The notes below the pieces were generated by a model. That model was not told the origin of the DNA and searched no databases. It worked only from the letters and a program-made list of their open reading frames with translations. Position numbers and translations under genes: made by a program. A DNA stretch of 64,000 nt from Arthrobacter echini. Its GTDB lineage: Bacteria; Actinomycetota; Actinomycetes; Actinomycetales; Micrococcaceae. The stretch covers positions 310,001 through 374,000 of the forward strand of contig NZ_SSWH01000001.1 of NCBI RefSeq assembly GCF_004803505.1, in the 5' to 3' direction. Positions 40,131-49,138 of this stretch are shown in pieces (positions within the stretch are counted from its first letter, which is position 1; every line of letters starts with the position of its first letter).

Positions 40131-40733
40131 GTGGTGATCGCCGCGCTGGCAGCGACCGGGCGCACTCCCGATGAGATGGCCGGCACGCTGTCGCTACCGC
40201 TGAAGGCGGTCGAGGGCCAGCTCCACCACGCGCTGGAGGTCCTCGGCATCGAGCGCCTGCAGGACCTCACGTCTACGGCAGTCACTTCTCACCTCACCGA
40301 CACTCGATCGCACGGTCGGACGCCGCAGGCCTCCTCCGTCGATGAGGCACCAGTACCCGATGTCACCGAGGTCCCTGACCCGCCCGGCGCTGACGACCGA
40401 GTGAGTGTCCTGGTACTCCTCGACAGAGCCGAAGCTGCGGCAGATCAGGCCGGACCCCGGCGGGCTGCCGTCGCTGACCGCGACGAACTGACAGCGACGC
40501 GTGCGCTGCTCGAACAGCAGTGCAGGACCATCCTCCAGCTTCAACAGTCCGTTGCCAGCCGCGACATCATCGGGCAGGCCAAGGGTATCCTCATGGAGCG
40601 TCACAAGATCAGCGCCGACACGGCGTTCGTCCTGCTCCAGAACCAGAGCTCGCGCAGGAATCGCAAACTCGTGGAGGTCGCCGCGGAACTCATCCATACC
40701 GGCGAGGAGCAAGGAGACGCCACCCACGCGTAG
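40131..40733 (+). CDS. ANTAR-domain protein with LuxR-like N-terminus
   Basis: A 200-residue product from GTG 40131. The C-terminal part (about 125-190) is an ANTAR domain: LQQSVASRDIIGQAKGILME, HKISADTAFVLLQNQS, then KLVEVAAEL. The N-terminal 40 residues (GRTPDEMAGTLSLPLKAVEG) match the recognition half of a LuxR-type HTH; its first helix, DAELRTLNDREVVIAAL, is encoded in frame upstream of 40131 but no ATG, GTG or TTG start exists there before the stop at 40035. The gene may start at a CTG, or the true 5' end may be frameshifted. Between the domains is a Pro/Asp-rich linker. Confidence 0.75.
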   Translation: MVIAALAATGRTPDEMAGTLSLPLKAVEGQLHHALEVLGIERLQDLTSTAVTSHLTDTRSHGRTPQASSVDEAPVPDVTEVPDPPGADDRVSVLVLLDRAEAAADQAGPRRAAVADRDELTATRALLEQQCRTILQLQQSVASRDIIGQAKGILMERHKISADTAFVLLQNQSSRRNRKLVEVAAELIHTGEEQGDATHA

Positions 40734-40784
40734 CGCCGACGGTGCCGGCATGAGCCGGCTCGCCGGATCAGGGACAATGGAGGA

Positions 40785-42407
40785 GTGGCCCTGCTGACAG
40801 AATCCCCCTCCGACGTCGACACCGATCCCGACACCGTCCGCCGCGAGGCCGGACGCCGTCGCACGTTCGCCGTCATCTCCCACCCCGATGCCGGCAAATC
40901 GACGCTGACCGAGGCGCTCGCCCTGCTCTCCCGTGCCATCCAGGACGCTGGAGTGACGCACGGCAAGTCGAGCCGCCACGCCACGGTCTCGGACTGGATG
41001 GGCATCGAGCAGGAACGCGGCATCTCCATCAGCTCGGCCGCCCTGCAACTGACCTACCGCGACACCGTCCTGAACGTCGTCGACACGCCCGGTCACGCCG
41101 ACTTCTCGGAGGACACCTACCGCGTCCTCGCCGCCGTGGACTCCGCCGTCATGCTGATCGACGCCGCGAAGGGCTTCGAGCCGCAGACCGTGAAGTTGCT
41201 GGCCGTCTGCAAGGCCCGGAACATCCCCATCATCACCGTCATCAACAAGTGGGACAGGCCGGGCCTGGACGCGCTCGGTCTGATCGACGACGTCGGCGAG
41301 CGCACCGGGATGACGCCGGTCCCCCTCACCTGGCCGGTCGGGATCGCCGGTGAGTTCCAGGGGCTGATCGACCTGCGGGCCTCGCGTGCCATCGCCCTCG
41401 AGGCCGTGGGCGCAGGGGCACAGGCGGCCGCGGAGACGGACGTCGACATCGACGCCCTGGAGCCCCGAGAGGCCGGTGCCTGGCTCGAGGCCCGGGAGGA
41501 ATCGGGGCTCGTCGAGTCCTCGAACGGCTCGTTCGACCGGGAGGAGTTCGAGGCCGCACGGCAGACCCCCGTCCTCTTCGCGGCAGCGGCCAAGAACTTC
41601 GGCGTGTCCCAGCTCCTCGACATCCTCGTCGACGTGGCGCCGTCACCGTCCCCGCGTCCGTCGAAGGAGGCCGGACCCCGTCCCATCGAAGCGCCGATGT
41701 CCGGTTTCGTGTTCAAGGTGCAGGCCGGTCAGGACAGCTCGCACCGCGATCACATCGCCTACCTCCGGATCTGCTCCGGGAGCTTCGAACGCGGCATGGT
41801 CATCACCAACCAGCGCACGGGCAAGCCCTTCGCCACGAAGTACGCCCACCGCGTGCTAGGCCGCAGCCGCGAGGTGGTGGACACCGCCTGGCCGGGCGAC
41901 GTCGTCGGGCTGGTCAACGCCACGAGCCTGCGCGTGGGCGACAGCCTGTTCTCGGAACAGCCCGTCCGGTTCCCCGACATCCCCCGCTTCTCGCCCGAAC
42001 TGTTCGCCGTCGCGCGCGCCAAGGATCCCGGGCGGTACAAGCAGTTCCGGCGGGGTATCGACCAGCTCGAGCACGAGGGCGTGGTGCAGGTGCTGCGCTC
42101 GGACCTGCGGGGGGACCAGGCGCCGGTCCTGGCCGCCGTCGGCGCGCTGCAGTTCGAGGTCGCCGCAGAACGGCTCGGCACGGAATTCAGCGCCCCGACG
42201 TCGCTGGACCAGCTCTCCTACACCCTCGCGATGCGGGTGAGTCCTGAGAGCCAGGGCGTACCCGAGACCTTCCGTGGTGGCGAGATCCTGTTCCGGGCCG
42301 ACGGCGAGGCAGTCGCGGTGTTCGGCGACAAGTGGAAGATCGGCCACTTCACCAAGGACAACCCGGGCGTGGTCCTCGAACCGATCGGCGCCGCCGTCGA
42401 CGACTGA
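40785..42407 (+). CDS. prfC: Peptide chain release factor 3
   Basis: The 540-residue GTPase recycles RF1/RF2 from the ribosome after termination. Motifs are G1 SHPDAGKSTLTEAL (about residue 33), SSRHATVSDWMGIEQERGIS (switch I), G3 VDTPGHADFSED, G4 INKWDRP, and the RF3 C-terminal domain GALQFEVAAERLGTEF. Length matches RF3, not EF-G. The GTG start is 6 nt from GACAAT; the intervening GGAGGA is too close to act as Shine-Dalgarno, so a leaderless mRNA is likely. It converges with a lipoprotein gene 8 nt away. RF3 is dispensable and patchy in actinobacteria. Confidence 0.96.
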   Translation: MALLTESPSDVDTDPDTVRREAGRRRTFAVISHPDAGKSTLTEALALLSRAIQDAGVTHGKSSRHATVSDWMGIEQERGISISSAALQLTYRDTVLNVVDTPGHADFSEDTYRVLAAVDSAVMLIDAAKGFEPQTVKLLAVCKARNIPIITVINKWDRPGLDALGLIDDVGERTGMTPVPLTWPVGIAGEFQGLIDLRASRAIALEAVGAGAQAAAETDVDIDALEPREAGAWLEAREESGLVESSNGSFDREEFEAARQTPVLFAAAAKNFGVSQLLDILVDVAPSPSPRPSKEAGPRPIEAPMSGFVFKVQAGQDSSHRDHIAYLRICSGSFERGMVITNQRTGKPFATKYAHRVLGRSREVVDTAWPGDVVGLVNATSLRVGDSLFSEQPVRFPDIPRFSPELFAVARAKDPGRYKQFRRGIDQLEHEGVVQVLRSDLRGDQAPVLAAVGALQFEVAAERLGTEFSAPTSLDQLSYTLAMRVSPESQGVPETFRGGEILFRADGEAVAVFGDKWKIGHFTKDNPGVVLEPIGAAVDD

Positions 42408-42415
42408 GAACCGCG

Positions 42416-43297
42416 TCAGTAGCTGCCCGAGGCTCCTCCGCCGGTGAATCCTCCGCCGCCGTTGTAGGACGACCCGGAGGCGCCGGAGCCCCCGCCCCCG
42501 GAGTAGAGCGCAGGGTTCGCGATGTACAGGGGCAGCCAGATGGCCGGGTTGGTGATGGCGTCGTCGCCACGATGACCGTAGCGGTAGGAGCGGTAGGCGT
42601 TCCGCTGCTGTTCGGTGAGCCGCAGCTGAGGGTCCGCCTGCTCGGCCGCCCGGATCTCCTCGTCGGCTTCCCGACGCCGACGGCGCGAGACCGCGACGAC
42701 CCATCCGATGATCCCACCGACGACAACCGTGCTGACACCGGCCACCGAGCCGAACAGCACCCAGTCGACGGGTTCGGGCACCGGCTCCCCGCCCTCGGCG
42801 TACAGGTAGACCTGGTCGACGGCCTCGATCAGTCCCTCGGCGTACTCCTCGTCGGCGAACGCCGGCTCGAGCACATCGGTGACGACATCCTCCGCATCGC
42901 CGTCGGAGAACTGCTCGCGGACGCCGTCGGCTGTCTCGACGCGCAGCTCGCGCTCTCCCGTGTCGGCGAGGATGAGCACGCCGTTGTCGGCCCCGTCGTC
43001 GCCCACGCCCCAGGAGGTCGCGACATCGCGGGCGTAGTCCTCGATCGAGCCGTCGGCGTCCTCCACGAGCAGCACGGCCACGCGCGCGGCGTCCGTCGAC
43101 GCATTGCGCTCGTCGATGAGGGAGCTGATCTCCTGCTCCTCGGCCGGGGTCAGCACCTCGGCCAGATCCAGTACGTTGCCCTGTGCGGGCGGTTCCGGGA
43201 TCGACGCGGGTTCGCTGTCGCTGCACCCCGTGAGCGCCAGGAGGAGCAGGGCGCCCCCGGCCATCGCTGTCCTGAGTTCCGCTCCAGACCTGATCAT
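42416..43297 (-). CDS. TPM-domain lipoprotein
   Basis: A 293-residue lipoprotein: signal peptide with lipobox LALTGC (about residue 25), a TPM domain (residues about 40-170: NVLDLAEVLTPAEEQEIS, VLLVEDADGSIEDYARDVA, NGVLILADTGERELRVE), a transmembrane helix at about 180-205 (FGSVAGVSTVVVGGIIGWVV), a charged cytoplasmic or coiled segment, and a Gly/Ser-rich tail GGGGFTGGGASGSY. TPM proteins (YgcG/Psb32-like) are membrane-bound and linked to assembly or phosphatase activity in plants; the bacterial role is unclear. ATG at 43297 was chosen because the lipobox fits; a longer frame to 43750 has no signal. Confidence 0.87.
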   Translation of the reverse strand: MIRSGAELRTAMAGGALLLLALTGCSDSEPASIPEPPAQGNVLDLAEVLTPAEEQEISSLIDERNASTDAARVAVLLVEDADGSIEDYARDVATSWGVGDDGADNGVLILADTGERELRVETADGVREQFSDGDAEDVVTDVLEPAFADEEYAEGLIEAVDQVYLYAEGGEPVPEPVDWVLFGSVAGVSTVVVGGIIGWVVAVSRRRRREADEEIRAAEQADPQLRLTEQQRNAYRSYRYGHRGDDAITNPAIWLPLYIANPALYSGGGGSGASGSSYNGGGGFTGGGASGSY

Positions 43298-43368
43298 CAG
43301 TACCCCCGGGTTCGTGAGGGTTCCATTATGACCGGGGCAACGGCTCGGGTCACTGCCCGGGCCAGATG

Positions 43369-44466
43369 CTAGCTGTTCTTCCCGCGTGCCGCGACCGTCC
43401 AGCTGCCCTGGTGGACCCCGGCGCGGACCACCTGCACCTCGTCCACGAGATTGGGCGTCAGGCAGACATGATTCGGCACCACCCGCAGCCGGGTACCCAG
43501 CGGAGGCAGGGGTGCTCCGGAGGGCCACTCCACGGTGGCGTGATGCTCCGAGAGTGCGCTGATCCGCGCCTCCGGATGATCCAGGAGCCGGCCGTACCCC
43601 GTCGCCCACGCCGCACGATCGCTCCCGAGGATCTTGCTGCCGGCGTCGAGGATCAGGCGCCCGGGGGCGCCTGCGACACGTCGACGGCTCACGACCGTGG
43701 ACTCGACGGTCAAGGCGATGTCCTCCGGTCGGCAGCGGCCCAGTTCCCACTGCTGCGCATCACCGAAGACATAGACGCCCGGGCGCAGCTCCGTCAGGGT
43801 GTCGCCGGAGGACAGCAGGGCCGACGGCGTCGACCCGCCACTGATCTCCAGCTCGCCGAAACCCGCTCCTCCGAGCGCTGTGACTGCCGCGCTCAGAGCT
43901 GCCTGCTCGTCGTCTACGGCCGGGGCCGCCTGCCCCGGCCCGTAGCTGTGACCGGGAAAGGTGAACACGCCGGTGACGGTCAGTCCCGCCGCACGTGCTG
44001 CCTCGGCGACCGCCACGGCGTCCTCGGGCAGCACCCCGCTTCGGTGGTGACCGCTGTCCACCTCGACGCGGACCGCGATCCGCGTCGCGTCCTCGCCGAG
44101 GGTACGAGCCAGCTGCCCGGCACTCTCCGTGGAGTCGACACCGATGGTGAGCCGTGCCCGGTCGGCTACGGCGGTCAGGCGATGCGCCGCTGCCTGCCCG
44201 ACCCAGAGGGGGTAGGCGATGAACAGGTCACGCATACCGGCGTCCGCGAAGACCTCGGCCTCGCCGATCGTCGCGACCGTAAGGCCGACCGCGCCGGCCG
44301 CGAGCTGCAGCCGGGCGATCTCGGCGATCTTGTGCGTCTTGGCATGGGGGCGCAACTGCAGCCCGCGCTCCCGTGCGACCTGCGCCATGCTCGCGATGTT
44401 GTGCTCCAGCACGTCGGCATCGATCACCACGCACGGCGTCGGCACGATCGTGGCTCCGGGGCTCAT
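43369..44466 (-). CDS. D-serine dehydratase / D-threonine aldolase-like PLP enzyme
   Basis: The 365-residue protein is an alanine-racemase-fold PLP enzyme: PTPCVVIDADVLEHNI at the start, the Schiff-base lysine in RPHAKTHK, GVDSTESAGQL, VEVDSGHHRSGV, VFTFPGHSYG, SGGSTPS and a C-terminal NHVCLTPNLVDEV. The His-x-Cys pair in NHVC is the zinc site of D-serine dehydratases; D-threonine aldolases have His-x-Asp. So D-serine or another D-3-hydroxy amino acid is the likely substrate. ATG at 44466 was preferred over 44550, because the longer frame would overlap the upstream DUF3105 gene. Confidence 0.85.
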   Translation of the reverse strand: MSPGATIVPTPCVVIDADVLEHNIASMAQVARERGLQLRPHAKTHKIAEIARLQLAAGAVGLTVATIGEAEVFADAGMRDLFIAYPLWVGQAAAHRLTAVADRARLTIGVDSTESAGQLARTLGEDATRIAVRVEVDSGHHRSGVLPEDAVAVAEAARAAGLTVTGVFTFPGHSYGPGQAAPAVDDEQAALSAAVTALGGAGFGELEISGGSTPSALLSSGDTLTELRPGVYVFGDAQQWELGRCRPEDIALTVESTVVSRRRVAGAPGRLILDAGSKILGSDRAAWATGYGRLLDHPEARISALSEHHATVEWPSGAPLPPLGTRLRVVPNHVCLTPNLVDEVQVVRAGVHQGSWTVAARGKNS

Positions 44467-44515
44467 ACCGCAGGCCTCATGTTCCGGCGCCCGGACGAGG
44501 ACGCTGTCGTCATGG

Positions 44516-45172
44516 CTAGGAGCTGACCAGACCGTCAGGGGTGATCCCACCGGTGCACGCGGCGCCCGGCTCGCGGGTCTGCTCGCCCTGCACGTACTTG
44601 TCGAGGAACGCCGGCAGCCGTGGATCGTCGGCGGAGTCGACCGTCAGCTGCAGGCCCCAGGCACTTGCGGCGATCGGCGCCTCGAGGCCGTCATAGGGGC
44701 TGAGCAGCACGTAGGACCGCGACCCCACGAGATCGGTGAGCGCGTCGATCTCCGCCTGGTCGAGATCCGGCTGGTAGGTGATCCAGACGGCACCGTGCTC
44801 CAGGGAGTGGACGGAGTTCTCGTTCGGGATCTCCTCGGTGTAGATGCCGCAGTTGGTCCAGATGGGACTGTGGTCCCCGCCCACGGGGGGGGACTGCTCG
44901 TAGTCCACAGGACCGTCCACGTGGTCGAAGGCCACGTCGTCGAACGTCTGGACGCCTTCGATTGGCTGCGCCGCCGCTGCCTCGCGGTCGTTGTTGACGC
45001 GCACCTGCTGCACGATCACGAGTGTCACGGCGATGATGATCACCAGGATCACGGCTCCGATGCCACCGAAGATCAGTGCGTTGCGCTTGCGCTCACCGGC
45101 ACGCTGCTGGGCCTGGACGGCGGCCAGGCGTGCCTGGCGGTCCTTGTTCTCCTGCGACCGCTTCTTGTTCAA
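44516..45172 (-). CDS. DUF3105 membrane-anchored protein
   Basis: A 218-residue protein: charged N-terminus (KKRSQENKDRQARLAA), one membrane helix at about 32-55 (ALIFGGIGAVILVIIIAVTL), then an extracellular DUF3105 domain with the family's VDYEQSPPVGGDHSPIWTNCG, SVHSLEHGAVWITYQPDL and SPYDGLEAPIAASAWG. The conserved His residues and a Cys suggest metal or thiol chemistry outside the membrane; function is not established. It lies 49 nt before the PLP-enzyme gene on the same strand and 165 nt after the DUF305 gene. Confidence 0.9.
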   Translation of the reverse strand: MNKKRSQENKDRQARLAAVQAQQRAGERKRNALIFGGIGAVILVIIIAVTLVIVQQVRVNNDREAAAAQPIEGVQTFDDVAFDHVDGPVDYEQSPPVGGDHSPIWTNCGIYTEEIPNENSVHSLEHGAVWITYQPDLDQAEIDALTDLVGSRSYVLLSPYDGLEAPIAASAWGLQLTVDSADDPRLPAFLDKYVQGEQTREPGAACTGGITPDGLVSS

Positions 45173-45337
45173 CGGGGTGTCCTCCGGTAGTGGGTTGGCT
45201 GCGACTCGTGCCGCGGCCGGGATACGAACGGGTTGACGCCGGAAACAAATGTACCGGGGCGATCAGGGGCTTCCCGAACAGGCCCTCGCCCGTCCGGGGT
45301 GGAACGGGAGCGTTCGTCGCGCAGCTCATCCTGCCGT

Positions 45338-46006
45338 TCACAGGTCATCGAGCATGCCCTGCATGAGAGTGATCTCCGCCCGCTGGCCCGTCTGGATCTT
45401 CAGCGCGAGGTCACGCACCTGATCGGTCTCGGCCAGTTCGGCACCGGCTTCGGCCATGTCCACCCCTGCCATGTGATGCACGATCATGAGGTCCAGGAAG
45501 AGCCGTGCGGCGTCGTCGCCGGTGGCGTTCCTCAGCTCCTCGAGCTGCGCTTCGGAGGCCATGCCGGGCATGCGTCCGTCGGGCAGGAGCATGGACCCGC
45601 TCCCGGAGCCCGTACCGGTGTCCATGCTCATTCCCGCGTGATCGCCGGAGGCGTCCGTCATCCAGTCCATGCGCGGCTGGGAACTGCTCTGGGAAAGTCC
45701 CCACTCCTCGAGCCACGCGTACATCTGCCCGGCCTGCTGCTGCTGGGTAGTGACGATGTCGTAGGCGACCGTCCGGAGCATCTCGTCGTCGACCTCGTCC
45801 CGCACGATCATCGACATCTCCACCGCCTGGTTGTGGTGCGCCTGCATGTCCCGCGCGAACCCGGCATCGGCGCTGGTGCCGTCCGGATAGGAGGGCGCAG
45901 CAGTGACGCGACCGGCACTGAAGGCCAGCGCGAAGAGGGCGACGACGGCGAGCCCTGCCAGGACCAGGAGGGTCCGCTTCTGCCAGCCGGTGAGCGAGAG
46001 GGTCAT
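45338..46006 (-). CDS. DUF305 copper-associated exported protein
   Basis: The 222-residue protein has an N-terminal membrane anchor (residues about 8-32, LLVLAGLAVVALFALAFSAG) and a DUF305 domain outside the cell: DAGFARDMQAHHNQAVEMSM, then FLDLMIVHHMAGVDMAEAGA, both with the His/Met clusters of the family, plus a Met/Asp/Gly-rich insert (HAGMSMDTGTGSGSGS). DUF305 proteins often accompany copper or silver resistance genes. It is divergent from csoR and shares the intergenic region with a CsoR palindrome, so copper control is likely. ATG at 46006 chosen; the frame upstream is not protein-like. Confidence 0.9.
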   Translation of the reverse strand: MTLSLTGWQKRTLLVLAGLAVVALFALAFSAGRVTAAPSYPDGTSADAGFARDMQAHHNQAVEMSMIVRDEVDDEMLRTVAYDIVTTQQQQAGQMYAWLEEWGLSQSSSQPRMDWMTDASGDHAGMSMDTGTGSGSGSMLLPDGRMPGMASEAQLEELRNATGDDAARLFLDLMIVHHMAGVDMAEAGAELAETDQVRDLALKIQTGQRAEITLMQGMLDDL

Positions 46007-46098
46007 TGATGTCCTTGGATCGGTGACGTGCCGATGCCAACGTACGGCATCCGGCTGGATGTTTCCCCGGAGGGAAATCCACGGTAACGTGGAGTTAT

Positions 46099-46115
46099 AT
46101 ACCCCCCAAGGGTAT
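46099..46115. promoter_or_regulatory. CsoR operator
   Basis: ATACCC-CCCAA-GGGTAT is a perfect 6-bp inverted repeat with a 5-nt centre, preceded by GTTAT. It matches the usual TATACCC/GGGTATA operator of CsoR repressors. It lies between the divergent DUF305 and csoR genes, 29 nt before the csoR ATG, and may serve both. Confidence 0.8.
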
Positions 46116-46143
46116 CGCGAACGAGTTGCAGGGAGCCACTTCC

Positions 46144-46515
46144 ATGACCGCCACGTACGGCACCGCACAGGAAGCCACCGAACACGGCACAGGAGATACC
46201 ACCGAAACGACGGACGCTGCGGTGCGCGGCTACACCGCGGACAAGGACGCCTATCTCAAGCGGCTCAGCCGGATCGAGGGTCAGGTGCGCGGGGTCGCCC
46301 GCATGGTCGAGGAGGACAAGTACTGCATCGACGTCCTCACCCAGGTCGCTGCGATCAACAAGGCTCTCCACGCCGTGTCCCTGGGACTGCTCGAGGAACA
46401 CATCTCCCACTGCGTCGTCGGCGCCGCACAGGAATCAGAAGCCTCCGGTGACGCGACCGTCGTCCAGGAGAAGGTCCAGGAAGCATCGGCCGCCATCGGC
46501 CGGCTACTGCGCTGA
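46144..46515 (+). CDS. csoR: Copper-sensing repressor CsoR
   Basis: A 123-residue DUF156/CsoR protein. The Cu(I) ligands are present as Cys61, His86 and Cys90 (KYCIDVLTQ and LEEHISHCV), with the 25- and 4-residue spacing of the mycobacterial CsoR. YLKRLSRIEGQVRGVARMV near residue 38 is the DNA-binding helix. The N-terminus of 35 residues is polar and longer than usual. CAGGGAG precedes the ATG. Copper binding releases the repressor from the palindrome upstream, which turns on csoR-copZ-copA. copZ follows after 40 nt. Confidence 0.95.
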   Translation: MTATYGTAQEATEHGTGDTTETTDAAVRGYTADKDAYLKRLSRIEGQVRGVARMVEEDKYCIDVLTQVAAINKALHAVSLGLLEEHISHCVVGAAQESEASGDATVVQEKVQEASAAIGRLLR

Positions 46516-46555
46516 AACAGCCATCCACCCGTCCCCGCACCAGAAGGATGAACAC

Positions 46556-46780
46556 ATGACCACCACCACGATCAACATCACCGGAATGACGTGCGGCCAC
46601 TGCGTGAGCGCCGTGAAGAGCGAGCTCTCCGAGCTCCAGGGTGTCGGGTCGGTCGACGTCGACCTCGTGACGGGTGGTGCCTCCACCGCCACGATCTCCT
46701 CCGAGGGCCCCCTCGATCCCGCCGCCATCGACGACGCCGTCGCCGAGGCCGGCTACACCGTGGTACCCGCTGGATCCTGA
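46556..46780 (+). CDS. copZ: Copper chaperone CopZ
   Basis: The 74-residue protein is a single heavy-metal-associated domain, with INITGMTCGHCVSAV giving the Cys-x-x-Cys pair (MTCGHC at about residues 11-16) and the expected beta-alpha-beta-beta-alpha-beta pattern to the end (AVAEAGYTVV). It carries Cu(I) to the P-type ATPase encoded next. AGAAGGA lies about 6 nt before the ATG. A 1-nt gap to copA and the csoR gene in front show an operon. Confidence 0.95.
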   Translation: MTTTTINITGMTCGHCVSAVKSELSELQGVGSVDVDLVTGGASTATISSEGPLDPAAIDDAVAEAGYTVVPAGS

Positions 46781-46781
46781 C

Positions 46782-49025
46782 ATGGCCACACAGCAGCTTC
46801 CCGCGCAGGACGCGGCCCAGGACCAGCGCATCGTCGAACTCTCCATCCAGGGGATGACGTGCGCTTCCTGCGTGGGGCGCGTGGAACGCAAGCTCGGCAA
46901 ACTCGACGGCGTCGAGGCCAGCGTCAATCTGCCGCTCGAGAACGCCGTCGTGCGTGTTCCGGCAACCGTCAGCGACCAGCAGCTCATCGATACCGTGGAG
47001 GCCACCGGCTACGGTGCGCACATCGTCGACCCGGCCCAGGAGGACGGCGGGAGCGCCGAGCCTGCGCCGTCGCTCCTCGGCGCGCGCCTGATCCTCGCAG
47101 CCGTCCTGTCCGTGCCGGTGCTGCTGATCTCCATGGTGCCCGGCCTGCAGTTCCCCGACTGGGGCTGGGCGGTCTTCGGTCTGTCCCTGCCGGTGGTGAC
47201 GTGGTCGGCGTGGCCGTTCCACCGTGCCGCAGCGATCAATGCGCGCCATCTGTCCTCCACCATGGACACGCTGGTCTCCATCGGCGTCGGTGCGGCCTTC
47301 CTCTTCTCCTCCTGGCAGCTCTTCACCGACCCGACGATGACGCGGTCGGGTATGGGCATGAGCGATCATTCGCTCTACTTCGAAGTGGCCGCCGTCGTCG
47401 TGACGTTCCTCCTCCTCGGCCGCTACCTCGAGGCAGCGGCGAAACAGCGGGCGGGCAACGCGCTCGCGTCCCTCCTGAGCCTCGGCGCGAAGGAGGCCCG
47501 GGTGCTCCGGACCGTGGACGGCGAGCGCGTCGAGGTCACCCTGCCCGCCGCCACGCTCATTCCCGGGGACGAGTTCGTGGTGCGTCCGGGCGAGAAGATC
47601 GCCACAGACGGCGTGGTGATCGACGGTCACAGCGCCGTCGACACGGCCCTCCTGACCGGTGAGAGCGTGCCCGTCGAGGTCGGCCCGGACAACGCCGTCA
47701 CGGGCGCGACCATCAACACGTCCGGCAGGATCGTGGTGCGGGCGACGCGCGTAGGCGCGGACACCGTGCTGTCCCAGCTGGGCCGCCTCGTCGGTCAGGC
47801 GCAGAGCGGCAAGGCGCGGATCGCGCGTCTGGCGGACCGCATCAGCGCGGTCTTCGTCCCCGTGGTCCTCGTCATCGCCGTCGTCACCTTCGGGCTCTGG
47901 CTCGTTCTCGCCGGTGATCTCGATGCTGCGTTCACGGCGTCCGTCACCGTGCTCGTCATCGCCTGTCCGTGCGCGCTCGGGCTGGCGACGCCCACCGCAC
48001 TGCTGACCGGCACCGGCCGTGGCGCGCAACTGGGCATCCTCATCCGTGGCCCCCAGGTTCTCGAGGACACCCGGACCGTGGACACGATCGTGCTGGACAA
48101 GACCGGCACGATCACCACGGGGATCATGGCGGTGAACGACGTCGTCGCCCTCCCCGGCGTGTCCGAGCTGGAGCTCATCCGGGCAGCAGGAGCAGTGGAG
48201 GCAGCGAGTGAGCACCCGATCGCGCAGGCCATCGCGGACCGGGCTGCGCGTGGGGACCGACTGTCCGAAGCACTCGATTTCTCGAGTGCACCCGGTGGAG
48301 GCGTGCGGGGCAGCGTCGACGGCGTGGGCGTGACCGTGGGCCGCGCCGACTGGCTCGAGCGCAACGGCATCAGCCCCTCCATCGAGCAGTCTGCGGCCTT
48401 CAGCGCCGCGGAGGACGCCGGGACGACGGCGGTCTGGGTTGCGCTGGACGACACGGTGGCCGGTTTCATCACGCTGTCCGACACCATCAAGGACAGCTCG
48501 AGTGCTGCGATAGGGCGCCTGCGCGCCCTCGGGCTGCGTCCCGTCCTGCTCACGGGCGACAACCTGGCGGTGGCACTCCAGGTCGCCGCCTCGGTGGGTA
48601 TCGACGCCGGTGACGTCCATGCGGGCGTCTCGCCGGAGGGCAAGGTGGATGTGGTCCGCGAACTCCAGGCCTCGGGCGCCACCGTCGCCATGGCGGGGGA
48701 CGGCGTCAACGACGCCGCGGCCCTGGCGCAGGCCGATCTCGGCATCGCCATGGGTTCGGGAACCGACGTCGCCATCGAGGCGGCCGACCTCACCGTGATG
48801 GGCAGCAGCCTGGCGCAGGTGGCCCAGGCCATCGAACTGGCCAGACGCACGCTGGGCACCATCAAAAGCAATCTGTTCTGGGCGTTCTTCTACAACGCCA
48901 TCGGCATCCCGGTCGCGGCCCTCGGTCTGCTCAACCCGATGCTGGCCGGCGCGGCCATGGCGGCGAGTTCTGTGCTCGTCGTGCTCAACTCCCTGAGACT
49001 GCGGAGGTTCGGCAGAAGCGAGTGA
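46782..49025 (+). CDS. copA: Cu(I)-exporting P1B-type ATPase
   Basis: A 747-residue P-type ATPase. An N-terminal metal-binding domain has GMTCASC (Cys27, Cys30). Membrane helices follow from about residue 100, with the ion-binding CPC motif in IACPCALGLATPTALLTG at about residue 390. Then come DKTGTIT (phosphorylated Asp), the HP motif SEHPIAQAI, TGDN and GDGVNDAAALAQADLG. The final helix pair has YNAIGIPVAALGLLNPMLAG, and MAASSVLVVLNSLRLRR contains the MxxSS signature of copper ATPases. It exports Cu(I). It is the last gene of csoR-copZ-copA. Confidence 0.97.
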   Translation: MATQQLPAQDAAQDQRIVELSIQGMTCASCVGRVERKLGKLDGVEASVNLPLENAVVRVPATVSDQQLIDTVEATGYGAHIVDPAQEDGGSAEPAPSLLGARLILAAVLSVPVLLISMVPGLQFPDWGWAVFGLSLPVVTWSAWPFHRAAAINARHLSSTMDTLVSIGVGAAFLFSSWQLFTDPTMTRSGMGMSDHSLYFEVAAVVVTFLLLGRYLEAAAKQRAGNALASLLSLGAKEARVLRTVDGERVEVTLPAATLIPGDEFVVRPGEKIATDGVVIDGHSAVDTALLTGESVPVEVGPDNAVTGATINTSGRIVVRATRVGADTVLSQLGRLVGQAQSGKARIARLADRISAVFVPVVLVIAVVTFGLWLVLAGDLDAAFTASVTVLVIACPCALGLATPTALLTGTGRGAQLGILIRGPQVLEDTRTVDTIVLDKTGTITTGIMAVNDVVALPGVSELELIRAAGAVEAASEHPIAQAIADRAARGDRLSEALDFSSAPGGGVRGSVDGVGVTVGRADWLERNGISPSIEQSAAFSAAEDAGTTAVWVALDDTVAGFITLSDTIKDSSSAAIGRLRALGLRPVLLTGDNLAVALQVAASVGIDAGDVHAGVSPEGKVDVVRELQASGATVAMAGDGVNDAAALAQADLGIAMGSGTDVAIEAADLTVMGSSLAQVAQAIELARRTLGTIKSNLFWAFFYNAIGIPVAALGLLNPMLAGAAMAASSVLVVLNSLRLRRFGRSE

Positions 49026-49138
49026 GGCAGGAGCGGATGCAGCGCCGGTACGGGGCCGGGGCTAGGGTTGACCGGAACCAGTCAGGCGCGCAGCATGCAC
49101 AGGGCGCTGCCCCGACCACCGCGAAGGAGCAGCCAGCC

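Noticed and set aside
46578-48620. 680-codon minus-strand frame opposite copA
   Set aside because: Shadow frame; copA on the other strand carries every P-type ATPase motif.
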